DNA from: Fistulifera solaris
Lineage: Eukaryota > Bacillariophyta > Bacillariophyceae > Naviculales > Stauroneidaceae
Direction: 5' to 3'
NCBI GenBank assembly: GCA_030295235.1
Contig: AP026151.1
Span: 682,001-746,000 of the forward strand
DNA length: 64,000 nt
This document shows positions 54,765 through 64,000 of this stretch, piece after piece; the first letter of the stretch is position 1, and each line of letters begins with the position of its first letter. Both the position numbers and the translations under genes were made by a program. The notes under the pieces are model-generated. The model searched no databases and had not been told where the DNA came from. It saw only the letters and a program-made list of their open reading frames with translations.

Positions 54765-56033
54765 ATGTTTTCATTATCAAGGACACTGCTGATATTCGTC
54801 ATGGCTTTCCTACATTCGGTGGACTCGTTCCGCACTTCCATAGGATCTCTTTGTCACAAGCAATTCCCTATCACAAGAAGCGATCGCCGCAATGTTCATT
54901 TATCCGGAAGAACGGCCCTCCAGAGCTCTTTTCGTTCTTCTTTTGCCACAAAACCTTTGATACGACCGCCGAATCCACAAAATCTTCTTTCAACGCAGCA
55001 AATACAAGAACATGCGGATCGACTCGCGGAATGGATGCTTTCTCAGCAAAACATAGTGGTGATTACGGGGGCAGGTTTGTCGACCGAATCGGGGATCCCC
55101 GATTATCGTGGGCATACCGGAAGTTATCACGAAGGTCATAAACCCGTTTTGCACGATCAGTTTCTGGCCAGTGATACAAATCGGCGGCGGTATTGGGGTC
55201 GCAGTATGGTACGGGGGTGTGTGTGCTTTTCCTTCGGGCCCTCATGCATTACTACTGACTTGACTCACTGAATCATGTATTCTACAGTTCGGATGGGACA
55301 AATTCATAAATCGACAACCCAATCAAGGTCACACAGCATTAGCGTTGCTGGAACAGCACGGAAAAGTCGGTGTCACAATCCCAGATAAGCTCGAGTATCA
55401 CGAAACCGAAGAGAATTTTTATTTTGGCAATTCTTTGCAATCCTTGGCCATTATTACACAAAATGTCGATCGATTGCATCACAAAGCGGGATCGCGTGAT
55501 GTCATAGAACTCCACGGACGATCGGATCGCGTCGTTTGCATGCACTGTGGAGCCTATCATGACCGCAACGAGTACCAACAAAAGTTGTATCAACAAAATC
55601 GGGAATGGTACGAACAACAAGAACTACAACAACATTCTCTGCGTCCCGACGGAGATGCCGAACTGCGTACGTCCGATTATCATTCCGTCGTGGTTCCACC
55701 GTGTCCGACGTGTACAACGGGCTTTGTGAAACCGGATGTCGTCTTTTTCGGCGATGCGGTACCGAAACAACGGGTGGAATTGTGTCGGGACGCGGTCGCG
55801 GCGGCCGATGCTGTTTTGGTGGTCGGAACCTCCCTCGCGGTGTATTCGGCCCACCGTCACGTGACGGCCGCTCATCAGGCGGGAAAAGGGGTTGCCGTAT
55901 TGAATGTGGGTCCGACGCGCGCGGATGGCTTGGAGGGGTTATGTCGATTGCGGCGCCGGCGGGTCCGACGCTCGCGGCCGTGGCGGAACAGCTGGTGCCT
56001 CCGGCCATGACTCTAGCTACAACGACACGGTAG
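54765..56033 (+). CDS. Class II sirtuin (SIRT4-like) with N-terminal signal sequence
   Basis: Exon 1 is 54765-55208, a 79-nt intron follows, and exon 2 starts at 55288; the junction reads GRSM-FGWDKF. Class II sirtuins are NAD-dependent lysine deacylases or ADP-ribosyltransferases. Catalytic features are complete: GAGLSTESGIPDYRG, TQNVDRLHHKAG, catalytic His in ELHG, zinc pairs CMHC and CPTC, KPDVVFFGD, VVGTSLAVY and NVGPTRAD. About 50 extra residues lie between the zinc pairs. The N-terminus has a hydrophobic core (LLIFVMAFLHSVDSF) where mitochondrial SIRT4 has a presequence. VDS-FRT resembles the diatom plastid cleavage site, so plastid or secretory import is possible. One G too few at 55935-55938 shifts the last 30 residues; the real C-terminus (VMSIAAPAGPTL) ends at 56033. 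Confidence 0.85.
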
Positions 56034-56137
56034 ATGGATGCAAAATCACATATTCCGTTTTGATTTTTTTACAATTTCCCTAGCTGTTGAGTGAATCTAG
56101 ACAACAATGTAATTCTTGCCGAATGTTATTTTTCGTT

Positions 56138-57837
56138 TTATTGATATTGACCTTGTGCGATGACATCGTCGATCTTCAGAATCATTTTCACGACTTGCGC
56201 GGCAAGTTGAATCTGCTGTTGCTTGCCAATCAACGTTTCAAAGACGCCAACTTCACGCATATCCATAGCATGGCCATTGCGAGGAGCATCGACACTGGAT
56301 ACGCCGATACCGATGTACGGATTGTTCTCTGCCACTTGCTTGGCCTTGGCTGCAGCAACTTCCTCAATGGGTCGATAACCTGCGTTCTCCGCGAGCGCCA
56401 AAGGAAGGTCTTCCAAGGCATCCGCAAAGGCCCGTACGGCATACTGATCCACACCCGTAACGGTATCGGCGTATTGTTCCACCGCCAAGGCACACGCCAA
56501 TTCCGCCGACCCGCCACCGTAGACAACTCGATTGTCGCGAATCAAATTTCGTACGACGCACATGGCATCATGCAAAGACCGCTTGCCTTCTTCCACCACC
56601 ATGTGACTTCCCCCCACGGCACAATACCGTGACCGCCGAAGTGTGCATCGGGTGTTCAATCAGGAGCATGCGCTCGTTGCCCATTTGCACTTCCCGCACG
56701 GTTTTTGCGGTACCCAACTTTTCGGCACTGACTTGTTCAAATCGTGGAACAATTCTTCCACCCGTGACCATGGCAATGTGTTCAATTTCAACACCACCGA
56801 CCCAACGAACGGCCGGAAGATCATTCTGCAAAAGCAAATGGTTCGCTTCATCATCGAATCCCCACTGACAAATGACTAAATTCGCTCCCGTGTCTTTTAC
56901 CGCCTTTACCATGTTTCGAAAGTACGATTGCTCGTGATTGTACAATTCTTCGTACGCTTCGGGACTCGTAATATCCAATTTGTGCTTCGTCTTGGGCTTG
57001 GGCGGTTCAAACGGACACGTGAGAATGCAAATTTTGGCATCCTGAATGACTTTTGGCATTTGAGGATGCGATATTTCCTTATCAATGACGATCCCCGACA
57101 CCAATTCCGTGTCTTCCAAACTACCTCCGGTTTTGCCTTCCACACGAATGCGTTCAAAGTTGACATCCTTTCGCTCCAAATCGGCGACACGCAAGACGGC
57201 CGACACCGCAATGTCGGCCATTTTGTTCTTGTGCGATTGCAGAATTTTACTACTGAGCGTCGTTTGTGCCGTCGTTTTGAGTGCTTGATGATCATTGGCT
57301 TGGATGTCCATCGTTTCGGCAATACTTCCCAACGTTTGAATTGCCACACTGGCCGCCTTTTCAAAGCCTTCCGCAATACGGACCGGATGTATTCCCTTTT
57401 CAACAAATTCTCCGCCTGTTCCAAGAGAGAACCCGCCAATACAACGACACCCGTCGTGCCGTCCCCAATTTCATCATCTTGCGATTGACTCCAATTCGAC
57501 CATGAGTTTGGCGACGGGATGATCGATTTGCAATTGTTCCAAGATGGTGGCACCATCATTCGTAATAGAAACATCTCCATCGGGACTCACGAGCATCTTA
57601 TCGAGTCCTTTCGGACCCAAGGAGGTTCTTAATAAGGAAGAAATACTGCGGGCCGCCAAAATATTGCTGCGGACGGCTTCGTCGCCCTTGACGCGGGCTT
57701 TGGCCTGTTGCTCCTTTAATATAATAAAGGGGCGGCCGTATTCGTCTGAAGAATGAGCGAAAAGAATGAGTGCGATGACTTTATAATATCGTCGCACAAG
57801 AAAAAGATGCAATACACATACCATAGACCATGGACAT
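56138..57837 (-). CDS. CCT5: Chaperonin TRiC/CCT subunit epsilon
   Basis: Exon 1 (57822-57837) encodes MSMVY. A 76-nt intron (57746-57821) leads to exon 2 with [13 protein letters not shown], the hallmark of the epsilon subunit. The group II chaperonin motifs are present: [53 protein letters not shown] and near the end [10 protein letters not shown]. The product is about 540 residues, the normal length. CCT folds actin, tubulin and other cytosolic proteins using ATP. Three frame changes (near 57488, near 57398 and in the C-run at 56610-56615) are each cured by one base in a short homopolymer. As this is an essential gene, true damage is very unlikely. The 3' end is 104 bases from the convergent sirtuin's. 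Confidence 0.92.
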
Positions 57838-58392
57838 TTTGAGAGAAGATACGAATGATGATTGAAAGATGACAAAGAGGCTTCTGTTAATCCTGTTATC
57901 AGCGATTCGACCTATACACCCACAGATCTATTAAGGAAGTGCAGAGAGAATAATTGAGACAAGTAAAACAAATGAATAAGATTTCAATTTGAGTTGACTA
58001 TATTTTTGCAACAACAACAAGAAAATAAAGAACCAAAAAATGGGCTGGAGGCTGGATCGATATCCTTGCACGAGCGCAGGACGAACGTGTCGGACGACCT
58101 CCAGACTGCCACTTGGTGAAATCGTGTAGGGAACTCATAACCTTGCGCGGATACGATGACGTTGAGTACCGCTTATTGGACTGTGACGAAAAAAGTACTG
58201 CAGGCGTTATCGGACCGGTGGAAAAGACACTCGAAATCCGCCCTCCAATTATAGTTTCAACAACAACAACAAAAATAGAAACCAATCGAGGATCAACAGG
58301 ATCATTCAAAGTAATTACACGCGACAACCATCCTCAACATCCCTTTTTACATTCATCGAGCTATATAGAGAAGAAATAAAGGCACAAACCGT
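57838..58392. other. Divergent intergenic region
   Basis: About 555 bases between the CCT5 start and the acidic membrane protein start. A plus-strand frame at 58113-58379 and a minus one at 57998-58327 overlap and have no support. Confidence 0.45.
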
Positions 58393-60538
58393 ATGATAGA
58401 CTCCGAACAAGAGATCGAAGAACGGCCACCGTCTTTACAAGACTCCACCGTTGAAGATGAAATAATAATGATGCAGGAAACAACAGCTCAAGATAATATT
58501 AACACGACAACACCACACAACGACTCGGAGATATTATCGCAGGAAGATTGCTCAAATCGTCCAGATCCTCCATCCATTATCGATGGCGAAGAAGAGGTTC
58601 CTCCACGCGGAGATATTCCTACGGCCGTTTCGACCCTGGAAACGAATCAATCCTTACTCAGTGAAGATGATTTCTCCGTCTCAGATACACAAAAAGAATC
58701 ATTAGAAGGACCGGAGAACGATAACGAGGAATTGCTTATTGTCAATAACAACGACCAGAATGGTGTCATGGAAGAGAACGACCTACCGGAAGACTCGATG
58801 ATGGCGAGACCGAATCGGATAGCACGAGATCCTTCGATATCGTTAGTTGATGTGTTTTCTCCGACGGAGCCACAACAATCCAACAATGACAATGAAATAC
58901 AGCAGGCCGTGGAAGAATTGCACGTACGTCGGATGGCACAACCCGTGTGGGATGACAACGACGAGGATGGACTGGTTCGTCAGGATGATGTGGGACGGCA
59001 ACACGTACGAGAACGATTGACGCCTCGCATTGAATTGTTGCCTCCCATTGAAGAACGCCGATTTTTACGGGAACCCTTGCAGAAACAACGCTCCTTTGAA
59101 AACACGGCTACGAACCGACGAAGAATTCGACTCTTGTTACAAGAAGAAATGGATAAACGGTGGGACGATAGCTTCATTGGGCATATTCGTAGACGTTCGG
59201 CTTTGTTTCGGTCGCCGGTCGATGAAAGTCAGTATCAATCGCGTGGTCATATTACAATTTCGTGGTACGAAGGGACGTCGACGTTGGAATTGAATGAACA
59301 CGTTCGAAACAGTGCTATGCGAAAACTCAAATTAGCGTCTTATATGGAACTCAAGGATTTACGATTTCTCGATGAATCCATCGATCCTCCGGAAGGTATG
59401 TGCGAAGATGTATTCGGTATGCTGTATTGTTCGACTTGACTTATGTTTACTGTGTCGGAACAGAAATCGTCTTGTCTCCCTTTATTCCTGATGGAGCACA
59501 ATTCACTTTACAATTCGCCCTAAGTGATACTCGATACGATGGAGATATCAGTCCTGATGCCCCAGAGTCACCCTCGGCAGCTCCAAGCCCCAAACCAACC
59601 CGTTTCCTGTCCAATCTCAAAGAAAAGGAACTGTCATTGCTGCGCATGCCGTCGGTACGCCGTCACCCAATTGGCCTCAGTCGCTCGTGGGATACATTTC
59701 ACCAAACGCCGAAACATGTCAGCACACCCTTGGCGACGAATACGGAAGAAGATGAGAACCAATCCAAAAAGTCCGAGAAAAGTTTTGAAGATGAGCTGCC
59801 TCCACCAGAGAAGGAAGATCCGGTGGAAATGCGTCTGCGACAAATCACGGAACTTTTACTCAGCGATCAACGAGAACGGAGTCAGCATCAAGGTCGTCGA
59901 AACGAGAAACGGCAGGTTGTTTTCACTTTGGCAAATTATTTTGTGTTATTCCTATCGCTACTCGCCATTTCGGCAGAAATTCAAGCACGGGCACCAGCAT
60001 GGCTTCACAACCTGGAAATGCAAATGAAGAATGTCACCGACTGTGCCTCTGACAAGGAAGCCTTGTTTCGATGTGTGTCCAATGGGGAATTTGCCGGGTT
60101 GATAGCTTCTGTCATCATTTGGCTGACGCGCAATGTGGCCACCCGCAGAATCTTTCTGTTGGGATTTGAATCCCCTCAAAAGCTCTGGACAGTTGTCTAT
60201 GAAGCCCGTAAGTTACCAGATGACGTGCATTATACTTTTCTTGATTATGTGTTCTCACTCGGATAATAAAAACTCGTCTATTTGGTTTTACAGTGGTCAC
60301 TGCGTTTAGCTGGGGCTTTAGCTACCTGTTTGTTCGCCGTGCCCTGAACCCTGACACGCGGCCTCGATTTCTTCGAAAGTATTGGAAAGATGCCGTCTAT
60401 GGAAGTCTCGCCGGATTCAATGCTTTCTTTCTGAAACAAGTTCTGAAAAATTTAATACCGCAGGAAGCCGTGGAAGAGATGGTCTTTGAACCTCGGCTCA
60501 AAATTCTTTCGTGGTTACCCAGCTTCTCTTTGAAGTAA
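58393..60538 (+). CDS. Acidic N-terminus multi-pass membrane protein, unknown
   Basis: Three exons: 58393-59395, 59464-60207 and 60294-60538, with GT-AG introns of 68 and 86 nt. The product has about 663 residues. Residues 1-200 are very acidic and Asn/Ser-rich (disordered). The middle holds a basic segment (NRRRIRLLLQEEMDKRW) and a beta-like stretch (RGHITISWYEGTSTLEL, SPFIPDGAQFTLQFALSDTR). Two or three membrane segments follow: VVFTLANYFVLFLSLLAISA, FAGLIASVIIWL and VTAFSWGFSYLFV. The C-terminal RFLRKYWKDAVYGSLAGFNAFFLKQV is amphipathic. A cytosolic acidic tail on a membrane anchor is the simplest reading. I do not recognise a family. All frames are unbroken, and phases agree at both junctions. 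Confidence 0.7.
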
Positions 60539-60678
60539 AAATGCTACTACTATAATCGGCCGATAAAAGTAAATTGCTAAATCCAAATGCCGGTCCACAC
60601 AATATTTTTGACTCTAGATCCCTCTTTTTCAATTGCGACAAGCCAAAGCACCACTCGTTCTAGAAAACGCAGCCGCCA

Positions 60679-61461
60679 CTACAAATGATGAACCTTCCCA
60701 GCAAGTCCTATCAAATCAAGCTGCCGTTGTGCTCGAATTTCTTTCGACTTCATTTTCTCTTCTTGCCACTTTCGCCGTTCAGGATCGTCGAAGGAATCGA
60801 CTTGCCAGTCAACGTGTTTCAACGTCACGAGCTTGGCTTTCGCATTCTCCGTCCCGAGCAATTTCTGCAAGAGCGCTATAGCCACGACTTCTTCGACACC
60901 AAACGAAGGTTCTTCCTTATCATCGGTGAGTAAGCCGTCGGAAACGAGCTGAAATCCCGTTAACGATAATTTGTGCAAGTCCCATACCGCCAACGTATTC
61001 CAAGGACTCGTCGTTCCCGATAATAAAGTCACACATTCACCTCGAACAACGTGACCGGGCAGTCGAGCTCCTACCACGAGTGTATCGGGCGTCAAATGCG
61101 CCAGCAATTCCTGAATGCCGTCTCGATCCACCACGGTTTCCGCCGAAAGAAATAAAATACGGTCCGCCTGCAGCCGCTTCCGTGCGTAGATCACTAAAGC
61201 ATTCAAGGCAGAAACAAATTCCCCCCACGGCGTCACAGGTAAAACGTGTATTCGTTCGTCCACTTCTGCACACATCTGTGATACAGCATCCACTAAATTG
61301 TAGTTGGCGATCTTCGGCGTGGCGTCGACCGCAATAATCCCCACCGCACACGATGTTTGACAAATGTTGTGAAAAGCGGCGATTTTCGTCGCCAGATCGG
61401 TCGGGGCGGTCAACGCGTTACCCAAGTGCAGACGCGTCGCGACGACTATTTTGCGGAGCAA
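60679..61461 (-). CDS. GT-A-like (nucleotide-sugar transferase fold) protein, unknown substrate
   Basis: The intact frame has 260 residues. The start MLRKIVVATRLHLG is uncertain. The pattern KIAAFHNICQ, CAVGIIAVDATP, FVSALNALVIYARKRLQADR, ILFLSAETVVDRDGIQELL and DTLVVGARLPGH resembles the Rossmann-like N-terminal half of GT-A glycosyltransferases, with SAETVV in place of a clear D-x-D. SPWNTLAVWDLHKLSLTGF and GVEEVVAIALLQKLLG complete a compact domain. A charged C-terminus (PERRKWQEEKMKSKEIRAQ) follows. No signal peptide or membrane segment is seen, so it should be cytosolic. Similar unnamed proteins occur in other algae as far as I know. Fold call tentative. The 3' end is 140 bases from the convergent membrane protein gene. 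Confidence 0.6.
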   Translation of the reverse strand: MLRKIVVATRLHLGNALTAPTDLATKIAAFHNICQTSCAVGIIAVDATPKIANYNLVDAVSQMCAEVDERIHVLPVTPWGEFVSALNALVIYARKRLQADRILFLSAETVVDRDGIQELLAHLTPDTLVVGARLPGHVVRGECVTLLSGTTSPWNTLAVWDLHKLSLTGFQLVSDGLLTDDKEEPSFGVEEVVAIALLQKLLGTENAKAKLVTLKHVDWQVDSFDDPERRKWQEEKMKSKEIRAQRQLDLIGLAGKVHHL

Positions 61462-62262
61462 CTCATAATGGAAGAAGAGAAGGAAGCATTAAGTAAGGTG
61501 AATGCGATAAGAGCTGCAAGATCTAGTCGATAAAGAATCATCACAGTCTTTCATTGTCGTTTTAAAAACTACGGAGTAAAAAAATATCATCAGCATCGCG
61601 TCGTGACGAGCTTTCCGATCAAGGATCAATAGGTTATTACCTGGTTAGGGTGAGACGTGAGACGTGAGACGTGAGACATACACTTTGTACGTTGTACACT
61701 ACATCAATTTAGTAGTAAGCTTAAAGTGAAAATGACATTGCAACGTACGACGTACGTCATGGACATCGTTCCATCTTTGTAACTTAAATATTGTAAAGTG
61801 TCCGGTACCCGGTATTCCGCTACTTGTTAATGCTAAAGTAATAAAAGTCATTCTTCACACTCGAGACACAATAAGTTTTAGAGTAGCGTTGAGAGATGCT
61901 ACGTACTTTACGTCATATAGTGTTGCCGCCAGTCGCCAGACGCCAGACGGCCTACGGCCTATTGTTTCTCCGTGCACACGCCACATCCACCACCCACGTT
62001 CGTTTTACAGCATCACGGTTCAGGTGGAAACAGACACATTAACAATAACCTCTCCATCATCACCCCCCGGCCTTTTCAACGTATCATCACCGACAACAAC
62101 TGATTGGAAAAGTTGTCCACGGCGCGTTCCAACCTTCCGGTGCTTCAGCACATCAGCAAGTTATTAGGCGTAACGAGTTTTCCTCTTATCTACTTTATTG
62201 ATTGCTCGATTTGACTAGTCACTTTTTTACTTATTAGCGTGCCTACTTGCACATTGTGCACC
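61462..62262. other. Divergent intergenic region with a 7-bp tandem repeat
   Basis: About 800 bases between the GT-A-like and HSF starts. A GTGAGAC x4 array lies at 61650-61677. A 92-codon frame at 61889-62167 has no support. Confidence 0.45.
61650..61677. repeat. GTGAGAC heptamer, four perfect copies
   Basis: Four uninterrupted 7-bp units in the promoter-side region of the HSF gene. A preceding GGTTAGG is telomere-like but single. Probably a simple satellite. Confidence 0.75.
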
Positions 62263-63333
62263 ATGAATGTGAATGACGACAGCTTAGATGATTGCAAGCC
62301 TTCCGCGACAAACACGCCGTCTGACATTGCCGATGCTTCAAAGAGCTCGGCTGAACGAAACGCCATGCTATCAACGGGGCTTCTCACAGGTCGTAACACA
62401 AGAGAGTTCGCTCATGCACTGAATCATGTATCAACGGAGGACTTGCCAACTTATACAAGAGATCATAACAGTCTTCTCACGTTTCCGGAAAAGGTACCGT
62501 ACATCAAGTTGGATCGATCGACTTTTCTACTTCGTTCAATCGTACACTCACGCTCACTTCTTCCGTTTCTTTAGTTCATGTTGTTGATGATATACGTTGA
62601 GCGCATCAGTTCTCAAGCTGGTCGGACAATGGAACATGAGGCAATTCATTGGCTAAGAGACGGTACCATGGTTGTCGTTCGCGACCCAGACGAGCTGTAC
62701 TCGAAATGGCTCGTTAAGTTTTTTGGCAATTTGAAGTATGATAGTTTCATCCGAAAAGTATACCGATGGGGGTTTCGAAAGTCTCCACCGACTACCTACG
62801 ATCTCCCTCCCAGTTTTCATGTCTTTTCACACCGGTGCTTTTGTCGTGATCGGATGGATCAGCTTTGTGAGATGAAAAGCACCACTGCAGTGAAAAGACG
62901 TTTCGCCACCAAGGCAGCCAAGGCAGCCGGCCCGCTTAACCGAAGCCAAACAATCGAATTGAAAGCGATTCAGCCAGCTGACACTGGAATCCTTTCAAAC
63001 CCACTCCTATCCAATACAAATATCCAGCAACAGTTTCATTTAGCACCACAGCTTCCAAACTACGCATCAATACTCGCAGAGCAATTACGTAGCCTGCAGA
63101 ATGAGGCCCTTTTAACCGAGTCCATACTTCGCCAATTACAAAACTATGACACCAGCGCGCAGGATTCACTCCGCTTTCAAATGCGGCTCAACCAGCCCGT
63201 ACAACCTTCTCTTCCTTCAATTCAAGAACTCGTTCAGCTAATTCGTCGTCAGAATGCAATCATTTCTCTACAGAGCCCATCGTCAGCGCTGGACGAGCTG
63301 CGTCGCCATCTACGGCAAAATCCGCCGCGCTAG
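62263..63333 (+). CDS. Heat-shock-factor-type transcription factor
   Basis: Exon 1 is 62263-62493, an 81-nt intron follows, and exon 2 is 62575-63333. The first ATG in frame is 62263; an upstream GTG is not used. The HSF DNA-binding domain spans the intron: TFPEK-FMLLMIYVER, AIHWLRDGTMVVVRDPDEL, YSKWLVKFFGNLKYDSFIRK and VYRWGFRK, ending DLPPSFHVFSHRCFCRD. This is the winged helix with recognition-helix residues SFIRKVYRWGF in place of SFVRQLNMYGF, as in diatom HSFs, which are a greatly expanded family. The tail is Gln/Leu/Asn-rich with heptad-like leucines (LAEQLRSLQNEALLTESIL) that may trimerise. Targets unknown. Confidence 0.88.
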
Positions 63334-64000
63334 CGAACATCAACTGTCAACGTATGATCAACCATTCGTCTGCTCTTCTAGTTAGCGTAAGGAAACAGAC
63401 GATGCTGAAAATAGTCCGCAATCAGAGCTCATTAATCTCAATGCAACACATTTGCCGCAACAAATCACACGCCGCTTTTTTCTTGTTTTACGTCAGAAAC
63501 CCTTGTACACAAAACTTCACAGTGACACCTACAGTTAAAGTGCGCAAAGCATCCACTTTTGCGTCAGGCATCAGCCGTCAGCGCCAGCCCTCAGAAATCA
63601 GAACCATAGACCCTCCTATAGACTAGCTAGATCACCCGATTTCAAACAATGCTGTAACTCCTTAGATCTAGCCTAGCGACCAAAACAAATGGGTTCTTTA
63701 CAGCAGCATTCAAGCGTTATTTAACCACGAAAACACGTTGCGATAGTTTATCATCGACCTTCAATCCAAATTCCAATTTCTAATGTCCAAGAAAGCAGAC
63801 ATAGAAAAAACACATGATTTGAAGTCTGCTCAATGTGTCTTGTCGGATGCGGTAATGTTTTAGGTCACGAAGCTTCACGCCCTACCATGTTACCTGGTAG
63901 TGCTTTAAACTTTAAAAGGTACTAATAAAGATTTTCCGCTTAAGCTAGTTAATGGAAACGACGAAGTATGTTACATGTAAAAGTCAAACGGATGGAATAG
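63334..64000. other. Region downstream of the HSF gene to window edge
   Basis: About 670 bases with no supported gene. A 90-codon frame at 63354 has no motif. Confidence 0.4.

Noticed and set aside
61641-61650. Telomere-like GGTTAGGG
   Set aside because: A single unit next to a different 7-bp satellite; not a telomere tract.

Overview
This is nuclear DNA of a photosynthetic stramenopile, most probably a diatom. Genes are dense, on both strands, and have few short GT-AG introns (about 60-150 nt). The lineage is suggested by a heat-shock factor of the diatom type, a plastid-type bipartite leader ending in AHAFVP, and several small protein families that I know mainly from diatoms. I see no retroelement, DNA transposon, CRISPR array, rRNA or convincing tRNA. 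I cannot name the species.

Layout. 1-5,200: a mitochondrial carrier cut by the window edge, a secreted protein, a chromo-barrel-like chromatin protein and a BRAP-type RING ligase. 5,374-14,568: a giant (about 3,000 residue) USP9X/USP34-type deubiquitinase. 15,493-22,110: a small repeat protein, a plastid DUF1279-like membrane protein, TELO2, a diatom 'LGDHP' protein and NOSIP. 22,652-24,271 and 38,736-40,657: two inverted copies of a two-gene 'IPHH' module. 24,635-26,110: an ATP-grasp-like protein. 26,898-33,471: three tandem copies of a two-CxxC family, the middle one damaged. 35,896-38,074: an ACT/2H fusion diverging from exosome subunit RRP46. 41,339-53,779: a TspO-like protein, a formin, a possible dsRBD-like protein, NCA2 and a disordered protein. 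54,765-63,333: a sirtuin, CCT5, an acidic membrane protein, a GT-A-like protein and an HSF.

The genes are mostly unrelated housekeeping genes. A protein-quality-control and ubiquitin theme can be seen (BRAP, giant USP, NOSIP, CCT5, HSF, and TELO2 as a PIKK-maturation factor), but nothing shows co-regulation. The two stretches of duplicated lineage-specific genes (22.6-24.4 with 38.6-40.7 kb, and 26.9-33.5 kb) are the accessory part of the window and hold most of the long gene-poor DNA.

A strong technical signal runs through the window. At least eleven clearly conserved genes change reading frame one or more times, and nearly every change is explained by one base too many or too few in a homopolymer run. 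I read this as assembly or sequencing error, not mass pseudogenisation, so I give those genes as single CDS spans.
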